This document shows, piece after piece, positions 47,203-59,092 of a stretch of DNA of 64,000 bases. Below the pieces are notes generated by a model that saw only the letters and a program-made list of their open reading frames with translations, was not told where the DNA came from and did not search any database. The stretch lies in contig NC_083648.1 in the NCBI RefSeq assembly GCF_963576545.1, positions 20,943,654 through 21,007,653 on the forward strand, given 5' to 3'. Position numbers and translations under genes: made by a program. The stretch is from Limanda limanda (taxonomy: Eukaryota; Chordata; Actinopteri; Pleuronectiformes; Pleuronectidae). Within the stretch, counting starts at the first letter, position 1, and each line of letters begins with the position of its first letter.

Positions 47203-50200
47203 ATTTACCAGAAACACAGAAGACCATTACTTACAATTTTTTTTTAAACCAGTTGAAAACATTCTAAAATACATACATATGCACCAGTAATGATGTAACA
47301 TGTGATGAGAAACATTTTTTCTGCAGAAATAATTATAATACTTTTGTAGTTTTACAAAGTTGGAAATTTGATTGTGTCAGCTTTAAAGATGTTATTTTAC
47401 ATTGTTGTGTTATTTTGAGTAAAGGAGTGGAAACAGTTGATTTTCCACAACTACAGTACATATTGACACAGCTTAAGTGATTAACAGCAACAGAATCACA
47501 TCCATCCATATTTATCGTGCAGGTCAGATAATGTCACTGCAGGAAAACAGTCTTCTGTTTACAAGATAAATAAACTGCTACGGATTGATGTTTACCGTGT
47601 TCAACCAGATGAGGGCAGTGTATCACAGCTCTGTTACTCAGCCTGTGGGACGTGTGCTCATCTACACCATCACATTGACCCAGAGGAAAACAAATCAGCC
47701 TGAGGTGAATATTGGGAACAGATCCACCAACCTGCTTTGAGGCGTCATCTTGAGTTATTCCTGACATCAGGCAGAACAGTGAGGCAGCAGCTTCTAACAC
47801 TTTTATATCCGCTGGCTGTTCCAGGCTGGATGTGGTAGCCAGTTTCTTCTACCCTGTTCCCCCTCCTCTTCTCTCCCTCTTCTCCAATGTGTGGATTGTC
47901 TCACCTCTCCTATATGCACAGATGTTGTGTTGTCTTGAGCAGTTATTGTCTGCCAAGTGATTATCACATGCGTGCAGAAGAGGGAACACAAGCAGATTTT
48001 CACTGAATGACTAAATTTCCTTTTTTTTTTTGCACATGAGCTTTATCTGCTTTAAATTGAGCAGCAGCGCCTTTTGTTAAACCGCCTTTTATTGCACCGT
48101 TGTTTTATGTAAGCAGATTCGTGCACAAACAGCACCTAGACAGACGAGTGTCGAGGGCGTTATCTCCACTCATATCTATGAGATGCTGCATTGATGAATA
48201 AATAATGGGCCGTCCTTTCAAGTGCGTCTTTGAACAGTGTTGAAGTTATTAACCCCATGGAAACTGGAGATGGCTGAAGTCTCCCAGTCTGTAAACCTCT
48301 TATCCTGGCCCTACCCATTCCGCCCCCACCCTGCGATCTTACTGGAATAATGCCCCCCCACTGAGCCTTCTTTCATCAGGGTGAAGAAACTGAGACCTAG
48401 ACACAAAGCTCTCTTGTACACATGCGCAAATGTACACAGAAGCATGCATGCATTTAGAGGACTGTGCACTTTTGTTCTAGGCCGCACAACAGACTGCAGA
48501 CTTTGGTCCTGTGGCTTCGGGGTCCCACCAGGGGACCTCCAGTTTTTGGAAATGACACCAGAGACAGCTGTGTCCCCCACAACCCATTCATTTGTGTCTC
48601 CATGAGCACATTTGTCACATTAAGCAGTGACGGGACTAGAAGAGTTAAAATTACACAGTCTAATTTTGGCTGCATCTATGAAAAACAGCTTAACTCTGCT
48701 GCACAAGCGATGACATTGACAAGTAGCAGCCATTCAGACGAGTGGGTGCATCATACATCATTGTTACTCACAGCTTGAGCTTCAACCTGCCCCCCCCCCC
48801 CCAGTTCTCCATACCCAAATCACACCGCAGCCGTGTGTGGCGAACCCGCGACTCAGAGGAGAAAGCAATGAATTAAACAGTTAGAAAATATGGCTCGGCT
48901 CCTCCAATGTCCTCACATCATTAAAGAAGTACAGCCATGAAAACACATCTATCAACAGCACAGAATCAATTTTCTGCCACAACATAATAAAACCATTACT
49001 TTTCTATGAAGATCTATAGTTTAAACACTGTTGAGGTCAATACTCACTTATTCTCTGCCGACGGAGGAGAACACAACGTATGTGAGTATTAAAACCTTTT
49101 CAATGATCCAAACCTGAATATATTTGTGATCAATCAGACGAGAAATATTCACCTTCTGTCCGTCTGACAGAAGGATCTATGGCCCTTGTGTCCAGACTGT
49201 AGTCCTGAAGGAAATTTAAAGGGAGGAAGTCTGACCTCCACTCAGTGATAAGACCCACTGCTTCATAGGAGCTGTTTGTCTTTTGTTCTTTCCGGTAAAG
49301 CTGCTCCAGTGGCAGCTGACATTTTGGGGGTATGTTCAAAATCTTGATATAGTTTACTAACCTTCACTGGTCGTATTTATTCTTACAGTTTTTGACAGCC
49401 CATTAAATTTATTTTAAGTTGCGTCTATAAGTGATTTTAAGTTGCTTTTATAATTTAAAAAAAGGGATTTGTTATTCTGTGATGGCATGTCGTTTAAGTT
49501 TGTTTCTTATTTCAAACCATATAGGTTTTCCATGTTATGTCTTATGTTTTTTTATCCTAACCTCATTGTTATGCTGTCTATTTTCACCAGGACGCTCTTG
49601 AAAAAGTAGTTCTTAATTTCAGTGTCATAAAGATTTTAGAGGTAAAAAAGAGTCTCACAGAGTTCACCATTACCTTAATCAGTCAAATTTAAGAGATGAA
49701 GGACCACGTGAGTTAAGATAAAACATTTTTTGAATCCAATACATAAATTAATTTGTTTCACAGCTCATATTTTAATATTAATAGTGTTATGGGAGTTCAT
49801 TTTCATTCCAAAATGCTCTTCCTGTATCGCATGTCTACACGTCTGGCTACAGGAACCAAAAAGCCTCTGGCAGCGTCAGAAATCATTATCAAATAGGCAG
49901 AGGAGAAGTAAATCAATGAATTAATAATAAAGAGCTTACCGCCTCCGCGTGTTTTTGACACAGAGCTGTGGCTTTCACTGAGAATATCTTCAGAGTCAAA
50001 GCCCTGAAGAGGATACTCTGAATAAAGCAGCTAGCCGCAGCAGCTACTGCGCGCTCTTCGCTTGACTCAGTAATGGGTAGCTGCCATAAAAAAGACTTGT
50101 TAAGCTAAAGGAAAAGGAGAGTTTGGCTATTGTGCGCTGACTTTATTCATATAAGCAGCAATTACTGTAGCACTGCAGTTAAATTCATGAAGTTACTTAT

Positions 50201-50840
50201 GGATTAAAACATTAAACATTAAAAAGTTCAAAAGATATTGTAAAATTTTCAAATTATGCAATTAAATCACATTTCAAATATTGAATTTTGTTCTAGAACC
50301 CAATTAGGCCAAGAGTACTCTGCCTGTTCAAAATTTGCTCATTGATTTCATTTTATTCACACTTGACAGTCTGTAGTTTGTATTATAAATTGCCTAAAAA
50401 TCTGCATACATTGTGATTATTGATGTGTTGTTGAACTTGAGCGAAAATAAATCCCTCACATCTTCGTTTCACAGGATCATTTATCTTAGCAACACAATTC
50501 AGTGTCTATTGGATTGTGACTCACGGCTGCATGATCAAAGCTAAAACAATGTCACTTTGAGACTTTGCAAAACTGTGAGTGACATTTTTCACTTTTTTAC
50601 TTTTTGGAAAATAATCACTTAATATAAACCATGTCACAATTTGTGTCCATACTGGGCCAGGCCAATAATCAGAAAATGACAGGAAGGTTCCGGACACGTG
50701 CCGTTTGGACCCCTTCTGGGTCATAGGCCCCACCCTTCACTCCTTTTCAATGTCAGCCCCTGTCATGTGCTCAACCAGACACTGATAGCAAATGAGGTTC
50801 AACGAACACCACAGTCTCTAACTCTTCCAATAAACTCTAC
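47203..50840. other. Intergenic, no gene recognised
   Basis: Mostly unique AT-rich DNA; a poly(C) run lies at about 48789-48802. Short open frames (for example around 48380-48780) show no domain or splice support. The last few hundred bases lead into the pyrimidine tract and promoter region of the next gene. Confidence 0.5.
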
Positions 50841-50849
50841 CTCCCATCA

Positions 50850-50876
50850 CCCCCCCCCTCTCCCTCTGTCTCTCTC

Positions 50877-50907
<31 letters not shown>

Positions 50908-51156
50908 CCCTCCCTCCCTCTCTCTCTCATGTGGCTCAGTGAAGTACTCGGAGAGAGAGAGTCTCCCCTCGGCTCTTGTCAGTGCGCACCACACACACAC
51001 TCCGTACAGGCTGTTGCTGCGGCCGGAGCACCTGCACGAACGGAGGACGGAACACAGACGAGGACAAGTGAGCAGGTCTGCGTGGACATTAGTGAGCAGA
51101 GGACACCGGAGAGGGACAGAAGGAGAAGGGTCTGGGACCGGCGGGAGGAGCGCACC
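50850..51156 (+). promoter_or_regulatory. Putative promoter / 5' UTR of the CARMIL-like gene
   Basis: A pyrimidine tract (about 50850-50928, nearly all CT with short CCCTCC interruptions) is followed by a GC- and CpG-richer stretch (about 50940-51156: GCTGCGGCCGGAGCACCTGC, ACCGGCGGGAGGAGCGCACC) that leads straight to the start codon. There is no TATA box at a convincing distance. The contrast with the AT-rich surroundings fits a CpG-type promoter and 5' UTR; the transcription start cannot be placed. Confidence 0.45.
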
Positions 51157-51214
51157 ATGGCCGCGAAGGAGAGCTCGTCGGCGGGCTTCGTCAGCGTCAG
51201 CCGGGAAATGACAG
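51157..51214 (+). CDS. carmil3: CARMIL-like gene, coding exon 1
   Basis: ATG at 51157 lies in a near-ideal Kozak context (GCGCACCATGG). It encodes MAAKESSSAGFVSVSREMT plus the first base of a Glu codon and ends at donor ACAG|GTGAGC. An in-frame open stretch extends upstream, but I choose this ATG for its context and because family members begin only a few to twenty residues before the conserved R-E-L segment. Here SREMT lines up with the PRELI / TRELQ segments of CARMIL1 and CARMIL3, the N-terminal edge of the PH domain. CARMIL proteins bind membrane lipid and actin capping protein and regulate actin assembly at the cell edge. The rest of the gene (leucine-rich repeats, capping-protein-binding region) lies to the right of the window. 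Confidence 0.6.
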
Positions 51215-54200
51215 GTGAGCCCGGACTGGAGGGGACTTCTTCTTCTGGGGGGGTCAAGCTCATTGACCCTTACCTGAGCTTGACCTCTCCTGAAAGCATG
51301 TTTCCACCTTACAGTCGTTTACTTAATTTTTTGTGCGTAGTTTCCTGACAGGACGGGAGGAGACAGGTGTGCGTAAAGACGCGCTGGGTTAGTTTGTCCC
51401 CACTGCTCTGTTTAACCCACTTCAAGGCTTGGGCTGTTTTAGAGACATGCAGGAGGACACGAGTCTGGACCTTTATATATATATACAGTCTATGGTCTGG
51501 ACTGAGGACTGGGACACGGTGATGCGCCGGGAAGTGTGTGGAGCACATGGGTCCTGCAGCGATGTCCCAGGTTTCTGTGTTTCTGGAGAGTTTCCACTTG
51601 TGCAGCTTCTGGTGCGCGTTCACCGAGGAGTTTTCATCTCTCTCTCTCTCTTCCATTCGTGCGCGTGTGTGTGCGTGGGAGTTATCGTGCGACTGGGAGC
51701 GCTTTGCGTGCAGCGAGGCAGCATGGGTTCAGCTGAGCCTCTCTGTGCTCTATATTGGACACACACACACACACACACAAACACAACCACGTACACTGAC
51801 CTCAGAGGACATTACATTGGTATCCTCTGGACTTACTTAGTTTCGATTTGCCTCCTAACCCTTAACTTAACCTGAACTTGACACTAACCTGAACCGTAGT
51901 TCCTACTTGCCTAACCTTCACAGTCTCATGAGCCTAAACCTGAACTTGACCTATGCTGAAAGAGTGTCTTCACCTTCACCTTAAAGATGTTTGTCCCCAC
52001 CTAAAAGACAAGTGAGATGGTGGCAACAGATTCAGGACCCCCCCCCCCACACACACAGCTACAGAGACATTAGGACAGTGGAGGAGGTCTGCTCAGTGTT
52101 TATGCCAGATAGGGTCTTAAAGAGGCAGCAAAGACGGGTACACACACGCACACGCACGCACACACACTGACACCAACGTGTTTGGATGTTAAGGTGTTTA
52201 AGAAGTTGTGTCTCTCGCGGCTAATTACCCTGACGCGGCGAGTTAAATCCCGCTGTTTACCAGCTCAACCCGGTCAAGCCCCTTCTGTCTGGCCTGGTGT
52301 TAAGAGCCAGGCGGCATAAGGCCATCAACACACCTGCCCTGGGAAGGATAAAGAGTGCGGGGGGGGGTGATGGTGTTCCATAGGGGGTGGTATGGGGGGG
52401 GGGGGGGGTTGAGTGCACGGATCCATCTCGGTGTCAAGAGGTCGTCGGGACATGAGATGGAACTGAGGATGAGCAGAAAGACAAGGGACCTATCCATCCG
52501 TGGTGCTTCCTCTTCCCTCCACCCACACCTCCTGCCTCTCTCCCCCCCCCCCCCCCCTTGGGAGCAGATGCCGAGGTCACACCACCGGCCCTTTTTGGGG
52601 GGGCTTCAGTGTGTTAAAAGGTTTAAGCGATTGGATCTTCCCTGGGCTTAACGTCAGTAACTCTCTGTGCATCTTCGGCTGATCCCTCCGATTGGTGATC
52701 ACCCACCAACCCCCCCACACCCCCACCTCCCAGCACCCACCTTACTACCATCCGTGCCTCGGCCTCCCTGCATCTGGTGCTGCTCGCTCGAGAGTGAGAG
52801 CCGACTTCAAGGTTGTGGCTGGAGGATGTGGGAAAGTGAGAAACATGAGTGTGCAGCAGTGGGAGAGTTGAGGCGACTGACACAATGGAGCGTCGTGACA
52901 CAGTGTGACGCACTGGATCTCCATCTGGTGGGCTCCACCAGCGCATGGTGCCCTCCGCTCGGGACTGTGAAATATCGCACACAGCTCGCGGGCACATGTG
53001 TGTGTGTGTTTGCAGTCAGGGAGGTATAGGGGGACGTTGTGTCAGTGAATAGCAGGGTCGTGTTGTTATGGAGGAGATGTAAATGGAGGAGGCCTCTTGT
53101 ACGGTTCAGTGAGCTTCAACAGGGTCGCCTGGCGTGATGGAGCAGAGGCCTCCATAGACTGCATCTCTGGATCTCGTGTTTTGCTTCTTTTGAGATGAGC
53201 TCGGCTGTTTTTTTTTTTTCTTCTTTCTCTGAGGCTAAAAATAGCCCAGTTATGAGTCCTATTCAGTTAGAGGTTGTGTGTGTGTGTGTGTATGTATGTG
53301 CGTCTGCCTGTCCTGGTGTCTGTGTCTTTGGAGCTGTCTCTGTGAATGTTCCCCCCTGTGTGGCTGATGTAAGGAGTAATTCACCGGTCTCTCTCCTAAG
53401 ATGCTGACAGCATCATCAGCTCCAACATGGAGACATTACATTGGTGTGGGCATAGCTTCTGATTCACAGCTTCATTCAAACGGAACAGGGTCGAAGATCT
53501 CAAACAAAAGCTCCAGGATACCAGAGTCACTTATGTGTTTCTGTTGAAAAAGTGTCACCTGCTGGTGTCCTAAACATTTGATACCTATCACACTGTCCAC
53601 ACACCAATGCAGATATTTTGCTTAACAGACTTTTCCCTCTGTGTTTTGGCCTCATCAGCACCCTTACTGCTTTAAATCACTAAAATGCTCATTTTTACAG
53701 ACGCCTTCCACATTGCAGATTGAAGTTTTTCTTTATCCATATAATTGGAGTGTTTTGGAAAAAGTCACAGCTGATTTCACACATGTCCACTGTTATGTTG
53801 TGTGAAACGTCAGAAACGTCAACAACAATTTACTAGTTTCTCTACGCTAGGTTAGCACTGCTAGGTCTAACTACAAGTTTACAGCTAAATTTAGCGTATC
53901 TGCACCGCATTAATGGGATTCACAAACCTCACCTCGCCCGATATCCCAAAGTTCCCACAATGTTTTTCTCTGGTATTTGATGGACCAGTGATGTAGACTC
54001 TATCCCCATCTACTGGCCTGGCATGCTTGTTTCAGCGTTAGTTTTGTAGTTGTTTGTGTTCCTGTCTAAAGGAAATAATTTGTAAAATGTAGAAAAAAAT
54101 TGAGGGTAAAATATCCACTCTAGTGTTGACCAGGCCTATATGCTCTGTGATATAGAGCTAACTTTACTAATGAAGATTATGGTAGTAGCACAGTGTTCAT

Positions 54201-54950
54201 GTTGATGGCAAATATAAAGAAACCACCACAGTCCTCCAGAACTGCTTCATCCTCTTGGTATTGATTCTTTTTAGTCTCGTAGCTCTACAGGAGGGATGAA
54301 CTCTGCTCTCGGTTGACAAAAAAATCAGATCTCAAGGTCCACTTTCTCACTTTTGACCAGGCCTGCGTCTTACCATCGTTTTCCTATCTATTGATAGCAC
54401 TTTAGCAGTTACTGTACGGTCTCCCACTGCACTGAAGATCAGTTCTGGCCTCTTAGAGCTGGAGAGTTGGTGCATGGTATGATCTTCGTCAGCAGCTTAA
54501 CTCTTTGTCATGTAACTGCAGATATTTAGAGCATAAAATATACTTTTATGCTTGATATTGTGTGAGTCTTTTATTACTTTTAGTTGTGACCTTATTCAGG
54601 TTTTTAATTATTATTGTTATAATATTACTTATTGTGAGTTATTTCGGTCACTTTAGAGGGCTTGCAATCCGTGGAGTTTGACACTTTAATCTTGATGTTC
54701 AATCAGATGATGAGGTCTCTGTTCAAAGCTCCAGAAGGAATAATTCTTTGATCTTGATGGAGATTATTCATATGCTGCTGTTGTCAAGGTCAAGAATACA
54801 TTGTCAAAGTGATGGAGATCGCTGATTAATATGCTGCTCTAATACATTTCCATGCTTAACTGTAAAACATATATATGTTATCTTTGTCAATATTACATTA
54901 ATTGTGTCTGCTGTCACAGCAGCTGATCCTTGGTCTTATGTTGCCTTATT

Positions 54951-55272
54951 ACCTTCACCAAGGTTACGGTTATGTTTTCATAGCTGTTTGTTTGTGCCTC
55001 TGTCTGTAAGTAGGATTATGAAAAACCTCCTGAACATATGCCACTGAAACTTGGTGGTAGGATGGGGTATAGGCTAAGGAAGAACCGATTGACCTTTGGA
55101 GCACATTCAATTATGGAGGTGGATCCAGGATTTTCTTTCTCACTCGTTAGATTTTTCAAATTGTGAATGAATATTTCAAGAAATAAGGCAGAGATACAGA
55201 TTAACTGATATGTGTGAGTGTAGTTTGGTGTTTGGTTCAGCTTTAATGGAATATTTGGGCCTTGGTGAAGGT
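54951..55272. mobile_element. Non-autonomous element with perfect 13-bp terminal inverted repeats
   Basis: The left end ACCTTCACCAAGG (54951-54963) is the exact reverse complement of the right end CCTTGGTGAAGGT (55260-55272). The interior (GTTTGTTTGTGCCTCTGTCT, ACTGAAACTTGGTGGTAGGA, GGATCCAGGATTTTCTTTCT) matches a very common fish repeat with the motif 'AAA(C/T)TTGGTGG(A/T)AGGATG' as I recall. 322 bp, no coding capacity. A more decayed relative lies at about 62135-62430. Confidence 0.75.
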
Positions 55273-55389
55273 GTGTGCGCTACTGAAGTTTATAAAAAAG
55301 ATTCCAGTAATTTCTAGATAGTGCGGCATTAGTTTGGGAAAGAGATTTTAGGTCTGTGGGAAATTGGGTCATTTGGAAGCTTCTCTGTG

Positions 55390-55646
55390 TCAGAAAAGAG
55401 ATTTATTTGAGGGCAGTGTGGAGGTTAAGACTGTTGCCTCCCAGCAGGAAGGTTTGAATCCCAGGTTCAGGTGGGGCCTTTCTCTGTGGAGTGTGTATGT
55501 TCTCCTCATGTCTGCATGGGTTCTCTTCAGGTTCTCTGGCTTCCGCCCGCAGTGCAAAGACAAACGGTTTTGTGTTAGGGTTACATAAAAACTCTAAATT
55601 GACCGCATAGGTCAGTTATTTGTCTCTACGTTGGCCCTGTCCAGGG
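55390..55646 (+). repeat. tRNA-like SINE, left part
   Basis: GGGCAGTGTGGAGGTTAAGA, TTGCCTCCCAGCAGGAAGG and GGTTTGAATCCCAGG (a B-box like that of tRNA genes), then TCTGTGGAGTGTGTATGTTC, CTCTAAATTGACC and GTTGGCCCTGTCCAGGG. This is the familiar fish repeat with 'GTTCGAATCCC...GTGGAGTTTGCATGTTCTCC...CTAAATTGCC...CTGTCCAGGGTGTACCCC' as I remember it. It stops at a hAT insertion and resumes at 56119. Confidence 0.8.
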
Positions 55647-56118
55647 TAGGGATGTCACGAGAACCAATACTTACGATACCTTTCGATACTAAGATAACAA
55701 AACACCGTTATCATTGTTCCGCAGAAGCCATTATCCAAGCGATGCTACCGTGCTCCTCAGACCAAGGGAGGTAATACTTCCAATTTAGCAAAGCACCTGA
55801 AAGACCGTCATCCGGATTTGTTTAAAGAATTCAAGCTGAGTTCTGATTTATATTAACTGTAAATCAATGCTAAGCTCGCTTTAATGCATAACGTGTCTCA
55901 CAACAATGCGTCACTCACATACGTCACTCACATGCGTCCGCAACTACTGTACAACCCACAGTATATGCGCAAGCATATTAAACTACCATATATGACATTA
56001 ACAACATCCAAATAATGCACTTTTTTTTTTACCGTGGTATCGAAATAGGCATTGAGAATCGTGTTATTTTACTGGTATTGGCACAGACTACTGAATTTTT
56101 GGTATCGTGACACCCCTA
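55647..56118 (+). mobile_element. hAT-family element inserted into the SINE
   Basis: The terminal inverted repeats are TAGGGATGTCACGA (55647-55660) and TCGTGACACCCCTA (56105-56118); they match at 13 of 14 positions. Direct 8-bp duplications GTCCAGGG lie immediately outside (55639-55646 and 56119-56126), the signature of hAT transposition. Inside, 55770-55856 encodes GNTSNLAKHLKDRHPDLFKE, the second half of a BED zinc finger, the DNA-binding domain of hAT transposases, followed by a stop. At 472 bp it is a deletion derivative without a catalytic domain. Confidence 0.88.
55725..55856 (+). pseudogene. BED zinc-finger remnant of a hAT transposase
   Basis: The frame reads KPLSKRCYRAPQTKGGNTSN and continues LAKHLKDRHPDLFKEFKL to a TAA at 55854-55856. 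N-L-x-x-H-L-x-x-x-H is the His half of a BED finger (C-x2-C-xn-H-x3-5-H), as in ZBED/hAT transposases. The Cys pair is not intact upstream, and no catalytic region follows. Confidence 0.7.
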
Positions 56119-56205
56119 GTCCAGGGTGTACCCCACATCTGACTCCAGCTCCACCCAGGACCCTCAAGTGCATCAACGGTATATAAATGAAGGATGGATA
56201 TTTAT
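56119..56205 (+). repeat. tRNA-like SINE, right part
   Basis: GTCCAGGGTGTACCCCACAT, ACTCCAGCTCCACCCAGGAC, CCTCAAGTGCATCAACGGTA and TATAAATGAAGGATGGATA continue the SINE from its sequence at 55646. The first 8 bases are the duplicated hAT target. Confidence 0.8.
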
Positions 56206-56737
56206 GAGTGAAAATCTGTATCACAAGAAAGATGTTTGAATTGGTGAATCACTAATTCATATTTATCCCACAGTTTCATGTATCAAGGGGATGCTGGTTG
56301 AGTCTTGGAGCAGATGCTTTAGTCGGGGAATGAGGCATGATGCCCATTAAAAACTGTGTTCGCTGCAGTCACATTCGGTGTTTCCACTTTTACTGTTGCA
56401 CTGGGTCACCTCTTGTGCCTTATTAGCTAATATTTGTTGGCAGTCTCTTTTCACAGTTGTCATTAAATAGCTCCAATGTTGTTTTCAGTGAGTTGTAGAC
56501 GGGTAACAAAGTTTGTATGAGTAGATAAAATGTTTCCATCTCTTACGTGTCTCCACTCATTTACTGTGCTTTCTCTTTTCATTAGCCAACCAGCTATGTA
56601 TTCAAATATATGGATGCCCCGGATTTTAAAAGCTTTTTACTGAGCATCTGAGTGCATATCAGGGCAGCACTTTTCCTGATGTTATGTGTTTACATAATAT
56701 AATGAGCTCTCCTTTTTTTTTCTGCTCCCCTCTCCAG

Positions 56738-56832
56738 AGAGCATCAAGAAGGTGCTGGACAAGCAATCCGCCAAGTTCGTCCGAGCCATCAAGCAGGACA
56801 CCAGGAGCGGCAAATCCGAGGACAGGATTCTG
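56738..56832 (+). CDS. carmil3: CARMIL-like gene, coding exon 2 (PH-domain start)
   Basis: The 95-nt exon completes the Glu codon started in exon 1 and ends on a codon boundary at donor ATTCTG|GTGAGA; the acceptor is CCCCTCTCCAG. Joined to exon 1 it reads REMT-ESIKKVLDKQSAKFVRA and then IKQDTRSGKSEDRIL. The pattern (R-E-x-x-E/D-S-I-K/R, a basic middle, E-D-R-V/I-L) and its length match the first strands and helix of the CARMIL PH domain: CARMIL1 has RELIESIKDVIG and ENKVL; CARMIL3 has RELQDSIRRCL and EDRVL (from memory). EDRIL and the length of 32 residues from E/DSI to its end favour CARMIL3. Family assignment is good, the exact paralogue moderate. The next exon (expected to begin L-T-S/T-W/C-R) is not visible in the window. 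Confidence 0.65.
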
Positions 56833-59047
56833 GTGAGAGACGCCGTCACACCACGCCTAATCACCCCCCCACCCTCCCACACCACACCGGGGCGACCTGA
56901 AAGGGATATTCTTGTAGTTAAAAGGGAGCTTCTTAATGGGCGAGGTGTGTTGAATATGGAACAGAGCGGCGCCGGCTCGTTAGCGGACAAAATGTAAATC
57001 CATGGAAGTTAATTGCGACAGATTGGAAGAGGCACGAGAAGTCACAGATTACACATCCTGAGACGCACAGCAGACGTGTCGAAAATCAGGTTGGAGGCAG
57101 ATGCTGCCTAAGCAGAGTGAAGTGGACACCATGCCATGGCCTACTGAGTCCATCCTCAGAGTTTATTAGATGTGGCAGGATGGCCTTAATGCCACAGGCA
57201 AGAGGGTGTGTGTGTGTGTAACCCTTGCATGCAGAGCCATCCTTTATTTATTTATTTATTTATTTCTCAGCGTGTGTGCGTGCATGCCAGAGGGTGTGTG
57301 GGCAGCCTGCGATGTTTTCCCGGAGTGTGTGCAAGCCAACGCCACCTCTGTTATTGGGAATTTGTCAATTAGTCAACCACATTGGTGACTGATCAGATCG
57401 TCGTGCACGCTGTTGCCGTGCACAAGAGCCAGCTCATTTCCTCCTCTGAAGACACTCACCCAAAAAAAGGGACAAGCTGATAAGCGGATCAAAACTATTA
57501 ATCTGCACTTCTCTGCACTTCTCCGCTATTCTTTCCCCCCACCCCGTCTCCGCCCTTCTTCCATCTATCTCTCATCATTACCGCACGTCCCCTCTATTTT
57601 TGTCGTCCCCTCTCTTTGTGTCCTCTCTCCCTCCCCTCCTTATCTGTCCATCTCGATTATTCTCCACCCCGTCACCACCCTCCTCCTCCACCTCCTCCCC
57701 CACACCCACCAGCCAGCCGCCTCTCACTTTTCCTCCGTCTCTTCCCTTTTGTGCCCTTCCCTCCATCTTTACTCAAACCTGTAAAAGGTTATTGAGCTCC
57801 TCTTTCCATCAGAGGCAATTCAATTAGGTCTCTGCCTTATGAGAGTTTTTTTTTTTTACTATCCAAATGGGCCTTGGCTGCTGCTGCTTCCACAGCTTCA
57901 AATTCTTTCAAAGAAAGGGAGAGGGAGAGAGAGGAGGGAGAGATGATGAGAGAGGGAGAGAGATGGATGTAGGCAGGCATTCATTCTTGCACGTTGTCAA
58001 GGTCCTCCCCCTCTAAAAGGCAATCTTTTCACCCTAATGGATAAATTTGCTTGGATGTATGAATGGTGAACAGACGAGAGTTTGTAAATAGGCCGTTTGT
58101 TTCAGTCTCTCTGGGCATTGTGCACAAAATATTCACGTGCTTGAAAATGTCGTACATGGCAGTCGGAGGAAGTGGAGTGTTTTGAGCATTGCTTTCTAAT
58201 GTGATGCTGAAGTATAATAGTGAAAATAATATTTCCAAGCCCGAAGGAGAGGCGTTCTCTTACCTTTATCCTCCCTTTCATGTGGATCTCCCCCTTCACG
58301 GCTGGAGTAGATTTAGCAGGTCGAATCAGTGCAGGATTATAGCTTTCAGTTCTTTTCCACTGCTTTAAGTTTGCTGAAAGAAGAGTTTTTAAAAAATGCT
58401 TTGTATCAAGTTTATATTTACTGCTCGGGGGCATATACCAGCTGAAACCCGATAGGACCCTGCAGTGCCTCTGTCCCGTCGCCGGTCTTATTATTCAAAT
58501 TTTTATTAAACTTGTCACTTTCTAACAATAATGATGACAATTTGTCAATAATTTTCTGAGCTTTCTTGAAGTACACAATATTCACGTGCTGAAACGAGGA
58601 ATAACTTTCAAAATATATTCAATGATCTGTGGCTTTGCTCAAATCTATAGATCTAACGGTAAACAAGGAACGTGCATCACAGTGAATTAAGTATAATGCA
58701 TTGATGTTTGACATGTAATTGGCCCTTCTCTGTAAATTGTGGCCCCTGATATGTAAAAACGCGTTCCCGGTTACTGCTCCATCTACGAAAGTCTTTGTTC
58801 TACATCTTGCTCTTTCTTTGTTTCCCCCGTTTTTTCCCCTGGAGACACTGCTGTCTGTCTGTGTTGAATGTACCAGCCATCATGCTGCAACACACAAACA
58901 CACGCAAGCACACACGCACATGCTGCGTTGTCTCCCTCCACAACCCATCTCAGACAGACCCAGGGAGGGCTCAGCATGACATCCAAACGCCACCCAGGGC
59001 AATGCGCTGGAGAGCATCAACATGCATGTTTCTCTCATGGGTGTGCA

Positions 59048-59050
<3 letters not shown>

Positions 59051-59090
<40 letters not shown>
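59051..59090. repeat. CA microsatellite
   Basis: Twenty uninterrupted AC units. Confidence 0.95.

Positions 59091-59092
<2 letters not shown>

Larger units (their letters stand above)
51215..56737 (+). other. Intron 1 of the CARMIL-like gene
   Basis: A 5.5-kb first intron (donor GTGAGC, acceptor CTCCCCTCTCCAG). It holds a short CA run (about 51759-51778), G and C runs (about 52386-52398, 52541-52557), a TIR-bounded repeat at 54951-55272, and a SINE interrupted by a hAT element (about 55390-56205). No other exon was recognised. Confidence 0.55.

Noticed and set aside
46906..47290. Overlapping 84-114-codon frames on both strands in the TATG array
   Set aside because: They encode Met-Tyr-Val-Cys or Ile-His-Thr-Tyr polymers; all frames of an uninterrupted tetranucleotide array lacking stops are open.
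50698..51156. Upstream in-frame start for the CARMIL-like protein
   Set aside because: The upstream part translates the CT tract (Ser/Leu/Pro polymer); the ATG at 51157 has the Kozak context and the expected distance to the PH domain.
57170..57388. Possible third CARMIL exon containing VTLACRAILYLF
   Set aside because: It superficially resembles the LTSCRAFL strand expected next, but it starts within a GT run with no AG acceptor, and no donor follows in a suitable frame.
57413..57827. Ser/Pro/Leu-rich frames on the plus strand and Glu/Gly/Arg-rich on the minus
   Set aside because: C/T-rich low-complexity intron sequence; both strands are open for compositional reasons.
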